Origin: Sorex araneus
Lineage: Eukaryota > Chordata > Mammalia > Eulipotyphla > Soricidae
NCBI RefSeq assembly: GCF_027595985.1
Contig: NC_073313.1
Coordinates: 113,840,552-113,904,551, forward strand
Length of the DNA: 64,000 bases
Reading direction: 5' to 3'
Below, one piece after another: positions 10,810-21,729 of this stretch; position 1 is the stretch's first letter, and every line of letters starts with the position of its first letter. A program made the translations under genes and the position numbers. The notes beneath the pieces are model-generated. The model saw nothing but the letters and a program-made list of their open reading frames with translations, searched no databases and was not told the DNA's origin.

Positions 10810-10955
10810 TTTTTTTGTGCCACACACATCTGTGTTCAGAACTTACTCCTTGTTCTGTGCTCAGAGATCAAGGAACCATATGTGGTTGTGGAGACAGAGC
10901 CCATCATGTCAGCCATGTGCAAGGTTACTGACTTCACTATCACGCTAGCCCCTCT
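10810..10955 (-). mobile_element. Old SINE
   Basis: The reverse complement shows GGGGCTAGCGTGATAGTGAA at the head and a degenerate core; the top strand reads TGTGCTCAGAGATCAAGG and ACCATATGTGG. Confidence 0.6.
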
Positions 10956-11030
10956 TGCTTTTTCTAAGATGGAAATCTATTTTGTGTGATATAAATTTCA
11001 CTAGACCCTTCATATTTTTGGCCACCTTTT

Positions 11031-11361
11031 TAAAAAAATTTATTGAATTACCGTGAGATAGTTACAAGCTTTCATGTTTGGGTTCTAATCACACAATGAT
11101 CAAACACCCATCCCTCCACCAGTGCACACTCACCACCACCAATATCCCCAGTATACCCTTCCCTTTCCCACCCTCCCCCTGCCTCCATGGCAGACAATAT
11201 CCCCCATACTCTCTCTCTAATTTGGGGCATTATGGCTTGCAGCACAGACACTGAGAGGTCATCATGTTTGATCCATTATCTACTTTCGGCATGCATCTCC
11301 CATCCCGACTGATTCATCCAGCCATCATTTTCTTAGTGATCCCTTCTCTATTCCATCTGTC
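11031..11361 (-). mobile_element. L1 3' end
   Basis: The top strand runs from TTTATTGAATTACCGTGAGA through CACCAGTGCACACTC to TGATTCATCCAGCCATCATT, the reverse complement of the shrew L1 3' UTR. The 13-bp duplication TTGGCCACCTTTT is at 11018-11030 and 11362-11374. Confidence 0.9.
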
Positions 11362-11374
11362 TTGGCCACCTTTT

Positions 11375-11765
11375 AATTTTATGTTTGCTCTCTAACCTCT
11401 TACTTTGAAACAATATTGTTTTTGAAGATCAAGTCTGTTCCCACTAGATAATTGAAGGTTCACTTTTGTTTTCTGATCCATCTTATGATTGTGTAGTTCT
11501 GATTGGCAGATTTAGGCCACTGACACTTAATGGAAGCACTGAGATGAAAGAATTTATTGCCTTTTTGTATGTGCATTCTGGATGTTATTATAGTATGTCT
11601 CTGTTGTTTCATTCTTCTCTATTCCTTTCTCTTGTACTTTGATATCTGTTCTTTTTATAGCACTCTGGTCTCATTTGCTAATTTTTGTTTTTTGCCTCTA
11701 AGTATTTTGTCTTGAGGTTATCATGAGGTTTACAACTAATATTATAAGCTTATATAGCCTGTGTG
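11375..11765 (-). pseudogene. Ancient L1 ORF2, endonuclease region
   Basis: Minus-strand L1 sequence resembling the end of the endonuclease domain and the following segment (GATTGGCAGATTTAGGCCA, then GAGGTTATCATGAGGTTTAC on the top strand). It continues the old L1 seen at 8930-10430. Confidence 0.55.
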
Positions 11766-11767
11766 AA

Positions 11768-11945
11768 ATAGAGAGATAGTACAGGAGATAAATCACTTAC
11801 TTTGCACATGGAAAAACCTAGTTCAAATACCCGGCACCACCGGATGGTCCTCAGAGCACCTTTAGGGACCATTCCTGAGCACAGAGCAAGAAATAGTCCC
11901 TGAAAACTGCCATGTATCACCCAACCCTTGTCCCAAAGAGATTTT
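11768..11945 (+). mobile_element. Old SINE
   Basis: GAGATAGTACAGGAGATAAA head, GTTCAAATACCCGGCACC box, CCATTCCTGAGCACAGAGCA and a CCCAAAGAG end mark a diverged copy. Confidence 0.6.
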
Positions 11946-12180
11946 TTTTAAAAAAAGCAATGTTGGCTTCATTCTACACCTTCTCCATATTATTATCCTT
12001 CTATTTCACATTTTATTTTTTTTCAGGAATCTTGATATTTTCAGGCAGCATTTCTTTTCCTAGTAAAGAAATCCCTTGCATATTTATTTTAGGGCCAGCC
12101 TAGTTGAAATTTATTACTTTTGCCACGTGTACCTCTTTCAAATATGAGTTATAAAGTAGCTTGGTAGAGTATTCTTGGAT

Positions 12181-12294
12181 CACTGTATCACTGTATCACT
12201 GTCATCCCGTTGCTCATAGATTTGTTCGAGCGGGCACCAGTAACATCTCTCATTGAGTGACTTACTGTTACTGTTTTTGGCATATCCAATATGG
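12181..12294 (-). mobile_element. 5'-truncated SINE with RTE-type 3' tail
   Basis: The top strand reads CACTGTATCACTGTCATCCC, then TGTTCGAGCGGGCACCAG and TTTTTGGCATATCCAATATG. This is the reverse complement of the 3' half of the element at 12693-12947. The 10-bp duplication ATTCTTGGAT is at 12171-12180 and 12295-12304. The tail repeats GTGATACA and matches the end of the RTE LINE at 44546-45779. Confidence 0.85.
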
Positions 12295-13290
12295 ATTCTT
12301 GGATGTACATTCAAAATTTTGTTTTTGTTTTTTGGGGTTATTTTTGATTAAAATTATTTTAAACCCCATGGGGATTCTACTCATGGTTGGTGTTTTTGGA
12401 GGCCTTACTCTTGCTTCTTTTAGAAACCAGTATATTGTTCAGTTTTGTTATTTTAAGTATAATTTCAGTGTGCATTTGCTTAGGTTTATTTTGTTTGGAA
12501 CTCTTCCTGGAATTGGGCATTTAATTCTTTTCTCAGTTTTTGAAAGTCCTTAGTTTCCACCTATTCACATATTCTGAGCCTTTCTGTCTCTCTTTTTCTG
12601 AGACCTCTCTGATGCAAATATTGTCACTATTGTTTCTGTCCTATTACAGCTCTTGAGTATTCATTTATTTAAAAAAATTTTTTCTTTTATTGAGCTGGAG
12701 CGATAGCACAGCGGGTAGAGCATTCGCCTTGCATGTGGCCAACCTAGGTTCAATTCCTCTGTTCCTCTCAGAGAGCCTGTCAAGCTACCAAGAGTATCTT
12801 GCCCTCACGGCAGAGCCTGGCAAGCTATCCGTGGCATATTCAATATGCCAAAAACAGTAACAACAAGTCTCAAAATGAAGATTTTACTGGTGCCCGCTCG
12901 AGCAAATCGATGAGCAACAGAATGACAGTGATATAGTGATACAGTGATTCTTTTACTGGTCATTATGGATGGCTTCTCTTCACTTCATTATCTTCAAGTT
13001 CACTGATTTTTTTTTTTATTTTTACATTCTGCTGTTGAGTCCTTCTACTGTACTTTTTTTCAGTCACTATTATTTAGCTCAATTGTTTAATGTTTTCTTG
13101 TACTTTCCTTAATACTTTCTCCGCATTGGTTGAAGATTTCCTTTATTGATATTTTTTTCCATTTCACTATACATCATGCAGTATGATGCTTTGAAGTCTT
13201 CCTCGGATATCTTGTATAGGTTTATGATAGTATTACTTCTTTCCAAACTTGTAGGCTAGTTCACCTATCTCCTCATCATATTTGTAACTC
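12290..13290 (-). pseudogene. Ancient L1/HAL1 ORF1-region remnant
   Basis: On the minus strand this resembles the L1/HAL1 ORF1 zone also seen at 47500-48325 and 62990-63640 (top-strand CTTTGAAGTCTTCCTC-like, GAGACCTCTCTGATGC and similar phrases). It is split by a SINE at 12693-12947. All frames are broken. Confidence 0.45.
12693..12947 (+). mobile_element. Full-length tRNA-headed SINE with RTE-type 3' end
   Basis: The head is the same tRNA-like module as the common shrew SINE (AGCTGGAGCGATAGCACAGC, B-box-like GGTTCAATTCC). The body differs: GAGAGCCTGTCAAGCTACC and GGCATATTCAATATGCCAAA. The 3' end reads GCCCGCTCGAGCAAATCG, then ATGACAGTGATATAGTGATA. Read in one frame the end gives LEQIDEQ, aligning with LKQIEDE at the end of the RTE ORF at 44556-44620. 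A duplication TTCTTTTA(T/C)TG flanks it (12682-12692 and 12948-12958). Confidence 0.88.
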
Positions 13291-14311
13291 CATGAAGTCC
13301 TGTAGGTCTGGACAATAGCCATGGTTTCCAGTCGTGAGTGTCTATGGTACAAATTTAGTGAACCTGAGGGTAACTGGCTGATTAACAGTTATCAGTATTG
13401 GCCTTCAAATGTGTCATCAGATGTGAAGAGGTCTACAAGTTACTGGGTTATTCACAGTCATGGTGCCAGGCACTGCCTCTAGAACTAAACCTTAGTACCT
13501 GACACCAGTTCTGATGCTGGATTAAAAGAAGCTATGCAGTCACTGTGAAATTTGGTCATTATGTGGTTGTCACCTGCTGAGGCACTGACAGCAGGTCAAG
13601 TAAACAACAAGGAGTTTGCGGTTGTGAGCTTCTGGCACCACTTTATTGCCAAATTCAAGCAGGCCTTTTACATTGATTAGGAAACATCCACGCACAAGTA
13701 TTTGTCTGTTATTAAAGTGTAGTGTTTGCAAAAACCTAAGTGGCCATTTCAAGCCAACATTAGCATGTATCATCTAAAAGTAGGTCCGGGTCTCAGCCCA
13801 AGTTTGAAGTGTAGTACATGCTTAGGATAAGTATAAAAGTGAGTTGACCTGCCTTTTAATACCAAGTGAGCACAATAGATATGGCAAAAACCATGGGTTC
13901 ATTGTCACAAGTACTTGAGACCATGTGATACCATCTTAGAGTGTGCCTGAGCAGCAATTAGGTGACTATGCTCATGATTTCCTTGTAATTTTTAAGTACA
14001 AAATTTGTAAGGGAATGGGTTGTGATTGGGGGATTCTAGGCAATGAGTGTCCTTCAGCCACTAGACTGTTATGGTTTCAAATATCTGGGCAATGGCTAGG
14101 AAATGTGTGATGTGGTGAGTTTAAGGACAAGCTTTGGACTACCATTGCGGACAGAGCTCTAATTAATAAACAGTGTCTGTGTTTCTAAGAATGCAGAACA
14201 GACCTAGGAGAAGTCCAGAGATAGCACTGTGTTAACTGCAGAGACCGTGAGGTTCCTGTCTTCCTGCAAGTTGGATATTTTGTTTTTGTTTTGAGACATA
14301 AGACTAGCAAC
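13291..14311. other. No gene; unassigned
   Basis: Roughly 1 kb without recognisable coding sequence. It lies just 5' (minus-strand sense) of the old L1, so it may be that element's 5' UTR, but I see no motif that proves this. Confidence 0.35.
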
Positions 14312-14455
14312 GTGGGGCTGGAGCAAAAGCATAGTGGGTACGGTGTGAGCTTTGTATGCGAACATCCCAGGTTCGATCCCTGGCACCCAATATGGTCCCT
14401 GAAGCCTGTCAGGAGAGATCTTGAGTTTTGGCTCCAAAACCAAAAACAAGGCCTG
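14312..14455 (+). mobile_element. Shrew SINE with internal loss
   Basis: GGGGCTGGAGCAAAAGCATA head, B-box-like GGTTCGATCCC and a GGCACCCAATATGGTCCCTG core; the tail is GCTCCAAAACCAAAAACAAG. Confidence 0.75.
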
Positions 14456-14518
14456 GGAATGCTACAAAGGTTATATTCTTTCAGCACAGTTACCTAGTTT
14501 CAATGTAGAATATCTTTC

Positions 14519-14659
14519 TATATACTATATTATATCAAACTCATATGTTAAAGCTTTAACTCCTAATGTAACTCTTTTTGGAGAAAGTGGTTTAGGAAGC
14601 AATTTATATTAAACATGGTCATAAAGATGAGGTCTTAATCCTATAAGATTTGTGGCCTT
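14519..14659 (+). mobile_element. LTR-like repeat, 5' half (split)
   Basis: CTCATATGTTAAAGC, CTCCTAATGTAACTC, TTTGGAGAAAGTGG and AGATGAGGTCTTAATCC follow the layout of a common old mammalian LTR-type repeat. The other half lies at 20355-20608, after the inserted L1. The shared AAGATT(T/G)GTGGCCTT at 14645-14659 and 20355-20369 is the insertion duplication. Confidence 0.6.
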
Positions 14660-15022
14660 TTCTGTGTCGGCGGCAACATATATTTTTGCCATTCCCAGTG
14701 CTTTGGATTCGCATCTCAGACTCCATTACCTAGTTCTGATGAGGACATCCTGGCTATACCAAACAAATTAGGCCAATAATCCAATAGTTTATTCCAATCA
14801 AAATACTCCCAAAACTCACCAAAACAACAATGAACACAAGAATCTGAACAAAATCTAATGTAAAGGAACATACCCTCTGAAGCTGCACCAGAGACCTCAC
14901 TTAAGGAATAGAGGAGCATCAAAGAGGTAGTATTCTCTTTGTAAAAATGTAGGAGCACTGCCATTTGTTCAGCCATTGATTAATCTGATTGAATTAGGCA
15001 TGAACTCCACATTAATTTTTTT

Positions 15023-15259
15023 TAAAATTTATTTATTTTTAATTAGAGAATCACCGTGAGGGTACAGTTACAGATTTATACACTTTTGTGCTTATACTTC
15101 CCTCATACAAAGTTTGGGAACCCATCCCTTCACCAGTGCCCATTCTCCACCACCCGTAAACCCAGTGTCCCTCCCACCCTCCCCAATCCCATCTCCCCCC
15201 CACCCCACCCTGCCACTGTGGCAAGGCATTCCCTTCTGTTTTCTCTCTCTAATTAGCTG
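15023..15259 (-). mobile_element. L1 3' end
   Basis: Reverse complement of the L1 3' UTR (AGAATCACCGTGAGGGTACA, CACCAGTGCCCATTCTCC, TGGCAAGGCATTCCC). CCACATTAATTTTTT occurs on both sides (about 15008-15022 and 15260-15275), consistent with a target duplication. Confidence 0.85.
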
Positions 15260-15274
15260 TTCCACATTAATTTT

Positions 15275-15411
15275 TTATTTTATTGTATAACCGTGAGATA
15301 GAGTTACAAAGTTTTCATGTCTGAGATTCAGCCATCCAATGATGGAACACATATCCCTCCACCAGTGCACATTTTCCACCACCAAATGTTTCCCAGTATC
15401 CGCGCCCCTCT

Positions 15412-15459
<48 letters not shown>

Positions 15460-15530
15460 CCTAGTCCTCACCTTGCCTCTATGGCAGACAATTTCCCCAA
15501 TACTCTTTCTTTAATTTTGAGCAATATGTT
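15275..15530 (-). mobile_element. Second L1 3' end, with internal (CA)n
   Basis: Another reverse-complement L1 3' UTR (ATAACCGTGAGATAGAGTTA, CACCAGTGCACATTTTCC, TCTATGGCAGACAATTTCC). A CA run of about 46 bp (15413-15458) has grown in the pyrimidine-rich part. Confidence 0.8.
15413..15458. repeat. (CA)n microsatellite
   Basis: Uninterrupted CA dinucleotide run of about 22 units. Confidence 0.98.
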
Positions 15531-15769
15531 TTGCTCGAATTTTCCCACCACCATTCAAGCCTACCTGCCAGGGGCAGAAGCTAGATAATTTATTTTCCAT
15601 TGCTCATTTTGAATATCATGAGAACTTTCATGGCATGATTGTAAATGTAAATTTCTAGACGTAAATGGTTGGGTTCCAGAGACATCGTTGTATGGCACTA
15701 ATCCATTTTGGGATTCAACTGGGAGTCTCTGGGCCAGGTATATTGGTGCATTAAGATGGTGCCTGGAGG

Positions 15770-15947
15770 GGCTGGTGTGATAACACAGCGGGTAGGGCAT
15801 TTGCCTTGCAAGTGGCCGACCCGGGTTTGAATCCCAGCATCCCATATGGTCCCCTGAGCACCACCAGGGGTAGTTCCTGAGTGCGCAGCCAGGAGTAACC
15901 CCTGTGCATTGCCAGGTGTGATCCAAAAAGCAAAATAAAATAAAATA
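15770..15947 (+). mobile_element. Shrew SINE, young, with perfect 17-bp duplication
   Basis: Complete SINE (GGCTGGTGTGATAACACAGC, B-box-like GGTTTGAATCC, TAAAATAAAATAAA tail). AAGATGGTGCCTGGAGG is at 15753-15769 and 15948-15964. It splits sequence that reads continuously as the 5' region of the surrounding L1. Confidence 0.93.
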
Positions 15948-17034
15948 AAGATGGTGCCTGGAGGTGAATTGTGGGCATGACAGCCAGTCTGCTCAGTGGG
16001 CGGGGACCCAGGGAGGGACAGCCCTAGTCCCCTGTCACCATGCGGCCTGGAGATTTAGTCCTGGAAGCTGCATACTTGGGCCTTGTTTGTGAAAGCTCTT
16101 AGTCACCGGAATTCTATCTGGAGTAGGCAGGGAGACTGCATCTGCTCCATCTGGGGTGCCCGGTGATATTGGCTCCTTATGGGACCCAGAGAGATCTCTG
16201 GCGTGGTAGTGTTTTCCAGGACTTGCCTCTGTGTCTCTGAGCCAGGGGTTTTGGTGCACAAAGATACACATTACAAAATTTTCAGCAGATTATACCTTGG
16301 TGAGGTCCATCCTACAGACGGTGGAGTCAGGCTAGGGGTATGGCAGCGATTTTGGATTATGAAAGCAAATGGCTGCCAGGGACTCTGCTTGGGTGGAACA
16401 GACCAACCCGCCTTCTCCAATTTACTTCGGTCTGTTCAGCAATGCATGGGTCCAAGCTTAACTGCAGCTTTTGATCTCTTTCGAGATTTATTTAGGGGTC
16501 TCTGAAGCAAGGTCAGTAGTAGAGCTTATAGGTTGGCACTGGAGTTGGTTCTTGGGAGTGACTGCCAGTACTTCCATGTATATTGGGAAGTGGGGAGGTA
16601 GCTGATTCCAACTCTGAGAAAGCCATGAGCTTGTGTAGCTGAGCCGGAGGTGGTTTGTGGGTGTGGCTCCTACGTACCTAATTTTTGGCTGTTTTATTTC
16701 TTGGTTAACTTGGTCCCAAGTTGTTGGGGTCTGGCCAAAGGCACAGCGGCAAAAATATAGTGAAAAATCATCAGGCTACTGATGCACTCGCCTCGCAGGT
16801 ACTGGTTGACCTGTTGGCAGCCTCATACCCGCAAGAGGTAGTATTCTTAAAGGGGAAAAAGGAGACCACCATCAAACGACCCATCTAGAATCTTCCCTTG
16901 CCGCGAGAGGGAGTCACTGATAGTGAACTGGAGAGATCCACCTCCATAATACCACAGCAACAGACCCCCACTATGAGGAGTGGATGAAGAAAAGAGCCCT
17001 GAGGCCTCAACAAGGAATACCCACAAATACAATC

Positions 17035-17755
17035 TCTCTGATAAAGAATTCAGAGATGAAATGTTCAGGATGTTCAACAGAGCTCAAAGAAATGGTATAA
17101 CAAACATCCAGTAAATTAAAAGAGGACATGAAAGAAACAGTGAAACAGACAGCCAACAAAAATACAGGAAGAAATGCGAGCAGAATAAGAAAGCTACTAA
17201 CAGAAGTATCACTAATAAAGGACTTGTTAGATTAAATTAAAAACTTAGAGGGTGCCCTCAACAATAGAATGACAACTTCTGAAGACAGAATCAGTGAGCT
17301 TGAAGATGAGCTGCAGAAAGCATAGAGGCAACAACATATAATGGAAAAAGATCTCAAAATGGCACTGGAATGAATAAGAGACCTAGGGGATAAATTCAAG
17401 ATGAACAATATAAGAATTATCAGAGTACCAGAAGGATAGGGAGGCAACCCAAATGAAGTAGCAACAGTTAAACATATCATTGGTGAGAAGTTCCCAGAGC
17501 TGGAGTATGCAGGCCTCCAGATCAGAGGAGCCTGAAGGGTGCCAGCTAAGAGACCCTAATAAAAAGACTCCAAGACATATCATAATCAGAAACACGAATA
17601 CCACAGATAGTGACACAATACTGCAAGCAGCAAGGTCAAAGAAGGAAATCATATACAAAGGAACATCCCTTATATTTACAGCAGGCTTATCAGAGGAAAC
17701 CATCCAAGCTCAAAGCCAATGGTGGGATATAGTGAAAAACTCAATGAAATGAATA
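17035..17755 (+). pseudogene. L1 ORF1 remnant
   Basis: The + strand encodes broken stretches of the L1 ORF1 RNA-binding protein. There is an N-terminal SDKEFRDEMFRMF-like segment, a coiled-coil segment ending near RISELEDELQK (about 17285-17320) and a C-terminal segment with TPRHIIIRNTN and ILQAARSKKEIIYKG, then EETIQAQSQWWDIV (17560-17740). Several in-frame stops and shifts separate them. It lies at the right distance upstream of the ORF2 remnant. Confidence 0.75.
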
Positions 17756-17929
17756 CCTCACCAAGAATACTTCTATCTGGCTAGACTCTCACACAAACTC
17801 AAAGGAATGATACATTATTTTTGGATCTTCATAGACACAAAACCAACCTCAAAAGAAGAACTAAAGGGCCTACTGTAAGACCAGACAAACCCCTACAAGC
17901 AAGACAAACTTCTACAGAAAAATGGCAAT

Positions 17930-18610
17930 GACAATAGTCTTATTGCAATTAGACAAAACCCCGTGACAGTAATCTCTCTCAATTTCAATGGTCTAAATGC
18001 ACCATTAAAGACACAGAGTGGCAAAATAGATTAAAAAACTGAATCCAACATTCTTCTGCCTTCAAGAAACACAACTGAACAGTCAGAGAAAACACAGACT
18101 CAAAGTCAAAGGATGGAAAACAATCCTTCAAGCAAACAACTCCCTCAAAAAAGCTGAGGTGGCCAAACTAGTATCCAACAAAATAGATTTCAGGCAGAAA
18201 AAGATTAGAAAGGACAGCAAAGACCATTTTTTGATAATCAAGGAATATGTACAGCTGAAAGAAATCACATTCCTAAACATATAGGAACCCAATGAGGGAC
18301 CAGCAAAATACTCAAAACAACTGTTAATAGACTTCAAGAAAGACATTGGTAGCAATACAATAGTAGTCAGAGACTTCAACACTGCCTTATCACCTCTTGA
18401 TAAACAAGACTAAAATTCAGCAAGGAAGTCAGGCTTTGAAGGAAGAAATTGAAGAGAGAGAGCTAATGGATTTACACAAGGCTTTTCATCCCCCCAAACC
18501 CAAATATATATTATTTTCCAGTGCACATGGAACATTTTCAAAGATAGACCATGTGCTAGGCCACAAAATATACCTCAATAGAATCAGGAAGATAAATTCA
18601 TATGAAACAA
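17930..18610 (+). pseudogene. L1 ORF2 endonuclease-domain remnant
   Basis: Broken frames give VISLNFNGLNAPLK near the start, then an LLQETHL-like region, VVRDFNTALSPLD, and finally SSAHGTFSKIDHVLGHK (18516-18566). These are hallmark motifs of the L1 apurinic-type endonuclease, including the DxN and H-containing segments. Several stops are present, so it is inactive. Confidence 0.8.
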
Positions 18611-18861
18611 CAAGTCCCCATGAATATCTAAAACAATTCTTTGGGGGAAAAAAGATGGGAAGTATCACCTTCCCCAACCTCAAATTGTACTACAAAGTGG
18701 TAATAATTAAAATAGCACGGTATTGGAACAAAGACAGATCCACAGACCAATGTAATAGGGTTGAATATCCTTACACACACCCTCATATATATGATCATCT
18801 AATCTTTGATAAGGGAGCAAGAAATATAAAGTGGAGCAAGGAAAACCTCTTTAACAAATGA
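18397..18861 (+). pseudogene. In-frame ORF2 fusion across the internal deletion
   Basis: A 154-codon open frame joins the end of the endonuclease domain (SSAHGTFSKIDHVLGHK) directly to the ORF2 C-terminal region (GSITFPNLKLYYK, then LIFDKGARNIKW). The whole reverse transcriptase core, about 2 kb, is absent yet the frame is kept across the junction at about 18610-18650. It has no complete catalytic domain. It is most simply a chance of the deletion breakpoint. Confidence 0.65.
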
Positions 18862-19880
18862 TACTGGCAAAACTGTACAGCTACTTGCAAAAATATGGCT
18901 CAGACTTCTACCTAACACCATGCACAAAAGACAGATCAAAATGGATTAAAGACCTCAACATAAGACCAGGATCCATAAGGTACACTGAAGTAAAGGTCAG
19001 CAAAACCCTTCACAACATCGAAGCTAAAGGAATTTTCAAAGATGATACACCACTAAGGAAGCAAGTGGAAACAGAAATAAACAAATGGGACTATCTTAAA
19101 CTAAGAAGTTTCTGCACCTCAAGAGAAACAGTAATCAAAACACAAAAATAGTCTACAGAATGAGAAAAGATGTACACCCAATATGATTCTAATAAGGGGT
19201 TCATATCAAATATATACAAAGTACTGGTTGAACCCTACAAGAAGAAAACATCCAATCCCATCAGAAAATGTGGCGATGGAATGAACAGAAACTTTCTCAA
19301 AGAATAATTCCAAATGGCCAAAAGGCATATGAAAAAATGCTTTTCATCACTAATCATCAGGGAGATGCATATCAAAACAAAAATGAGATATCATCTCACA
19401 CCACAGAGACTGGCACATATCCAAAAGAACAAAAGCAACCAGTGTTGGCATGGATGTGAGGAGAAAGGGACTCTTCTTCACTGCTGTTGGGAATGCTGAC
19501 AGGTCCAGCCTTTTGGGAAAATGATATGCACATTTCTCAAAAAACTAGAAATTGAACTCCCATTTGACCCAGCAATACCACTTCTAGGAATATATCCCGA
19601 AGACGCAAAAGAAAAATACAGTAGAGATGACATCTGCACTTGTATGTTTATTGCAGCATTATTTACAATAGCCAGAATCTGGAAAAAAAAAGAACAGATG
19701 ACTGGTTAAAGAAACTTTGGTACATATACACAATGGAATACTATGTAGGTGCTAGAAAAGATAAAATCATGAAAATACATATAAGTGGATCGATATGCTA
19801 AGTATCATGCTAAGTGAAATGAGTCAGAAAGAGAGGGACAGACACAGAATGACTGCAATCATTTGTGGAATATAAAGAAA
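18650..19880 (+). pseudogene. L1 ORF2 C-terminal region remnant
   Basis: Open stretches at 18858-19151, 19314-19499 and 19521-19709 carry [49 protein letters not shown] and the cysteine-rich [18 protein letters not shown]. They continue with FDPAIPLLGIYP and FIAALFTIARIW. This is the usual order for the L1 ORF2 C-terminus. Frames shift several times. Confidence 0.85.
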
Positions 19881-20354
19881 CATACTGGGAAACTAACACC
19901 TAAGGATAGTAGAGATAAGGGACAGGAGCATCGCTACACAGCTTGGAATCTGGCCTCACATGCTGGGGGAAAAGGTAGCTGGGATAGAGAAGGAACCACT
20001 AAATAAATGATGGCTGGAGGGATCCATCAGGATGGGAGATGTATGCAGAAAGTAGACTATGGACCAAACATGATGGCCACTTAGTACCTTTATTGGATGC
20101 CATAACACCCAAAAGGAGAGAGAGAGTAAAAGGGAATGTGCTACCACAGAGTTGGAGGAGATGGACTAGGGTGTCTGGAGGGATACTGGGAACATTGGTG
20201 GTGGAGAATGGCTACTGGTGGAGGGATGGGCACTAGATGAGTGAAATGTAATCACAAAAGTGTGTAAGTCTGTAACTGTATCTCACGATGGTTCATTAAA
20301 ATTTTTTTAAAAAAGAAAAAAATAAAAAGAATTTACACCAACGCTAAAAAAAAC
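19881..20354 (+). mobile_element. L1 3' UTR and tail
   Basis: GGAATATAAAGAAACATACT begins the UTR, followed by CCTCACATGCTGGGGGAAAA, GATGGCTGGAGGGATCCAT, GGTGGTGGAGAATGGC and TCTCACGATGGTTCATTAAA. It serves as the reference for the many truncated L1 ends in this window. Confidence 0.85.
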
Positions 20355-20608
20355 AAGATTGGTGGCCTTATATGAAGAAAGAGCAAGACTTATCTCTCTC
20401 CATCTGCATGCATAGAGGAGAGGCCTTGCGAGTACTTATTGAAAGGACAGCTATCTGTAACCCAAGGAGAGAGTTTGCCCAGACACTTAGCCTGTTTTCA
20501 CCTTTAACTTGAGTTGCAGTCTCCAGCTCCAGAAATTAATTTTTATTGTTTAAGTCACATAGTGTATGGTAATTCATTATAGCAGCCCAAATGAACTAAT
20601 AAACCACC
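20355..20608 (+). mobile_element. LTR-like repeat, 3' half (split)
   Basis: GGTGGCCTTATATGAAGAAA, GTCTCCAGCTCCAGAAATTA, TATTGTTTAAGTCACATAGT and ATTATAGCAGCCCAAATGAA follow the well-known 3' layout of an old mammalian LTR-type repeat. I do not assign a subfamily. Confidence 0.6.
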
Positions 20609-21049
20609 TAATTAGATAACCAAGTCATTCATCCTACAGTTTCTTCAAAGTCCATTTTCTGTTCTTGACATAATAAGATGCACTGTTGATTCCATTAAAG
20701 AAAATTTTGCAATGTGGAGATATGCATGACATGACACCTTAAGTGAAGTACAGTTAAAATGTCTCATTGAAATTTATTGAGCACTAAGCAAGAATGTGAA
20801 TCGATGTGAGAACCAATTCAATCCCTATGCATCTATTCAATTCTAATCTTAGAGCTCAAAAGCAACTATATATGGTACAAAAATTAATGAGTACAGCTGT
20901 GTTCTAATAAAACTGCAAGCATTGGAATTTGAATTTCATGTCAGAACTTATTTTTATTCTTTTCAATTTTTTAATGTTTCAAAACAATTCAAAACATTAA
21001 AACAAGAATAAGGCATTAAGCTTCATGACATCAGAGTTGAAGATGACAT
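20609..21049. other. No gene or recognisable repeat
   Basis: AT-rich sequence without open frames of note. Confidence 0.45.
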
Positions 21050-21232
21050 TTTCTGGGGGTTTTGTTTGTTTGTTTGTTTGAGGGCCATACCCAGATACTC
21101 AGGGCTTACTCCTCACTCTATGTTCAGGTGTCACTGCTATTGGAATTCAAGGGACCATATGGGTGCTGGGGGTTGAACCCAAGTCAGTCACATGTAAGGC
21201 AAGCATCTTTTCCCTGCTATACTGTATTCTGA
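21050..21232 (-). mobile_element. Old SINE
   Basis: The top strand reads GTTTGTTTGTTTGAGGGCC, GGGCTTACTCCTCACTC, AGGGACCATATGGGTGCTGG and GGTTGAACCC, the reverse complement of the SINE. Confidence 0.7.
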
Positions 21233-21729
21233 AAATAATATTTTCTGTATCATAATATATATTTTCAAGCAAAACAAAGAGTAGACAAATGTGTTGCTGG
21301 CAGATAGATGGAGTGTGGTGCTGGGATATAATAAAACTCAGAAGAAATTGTCCAACTCTTTGAGATACAAATCCTGAGCTATTTGGAGATATTGAAAATG
21401 AGCCAGATAGCTAATCACCCATATAGACAAGGGTGAGCCCTCTCATAAAAGGAGAAACTACATGAGAATTTTATGTCATGATAAGAATATGGAAGAGCTA
21501 TGAAGAATCCAAAACATTTTTCCCTGCTAGAAAACCCAGATTAACTTTTCTGTATGCAGAGAACTCTGAGCAGTTTGGAAGAAGCCCTACAATAAAACTA
21601 ACTTTGTAAAGGCATGTGGGCTCATTTACCACTCTGGAGATAAGTCTTATCTCCACCTGAAAGTGTACTCTAGGTTTCTCTTCCTGTCTATCTCCCTTTC
21701 TTTCTCTCCCCTCATATTTCTCTAAGTAC
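21233..21729. other. No gene or recognisable repeat
   Basis: Nothing identifiable on either strand. Confidence 0.4.

Larger units (their letters stand above)
14660..20354 (+). mobile_element. Long L1 copy, internally deleted, with nested insertions
   Basis: The block between the two halves of the LTR-like repeat is bounded by a 15-bp duplication with one mismatch. In order it holds a 5' region (14660-17030) broken by two minus-strand L1 ends and a SINE, an ORF1 relic (17035-17755), ORF2 endonuclease remnants (17930-18600), a junction near 18610-18650 where the reverse transcriptase core is missing, the ORF2 C-terminal part (18650-19880), a 3' UTR and an A-rich tail (20297-20353). The 3' tail shows two A-runs separated by about 16 bp. 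The outer limits rest on the duplication and are an inference. Confidence 0.7.

Noticed and set aside
15561-15926. 121-codon minus-strand frame and similar 60-130-codon frames at many loci
   Set aside because: They are translations of the SINE (recurring DHMGCWE-type words) and occur wherever a SINE does.
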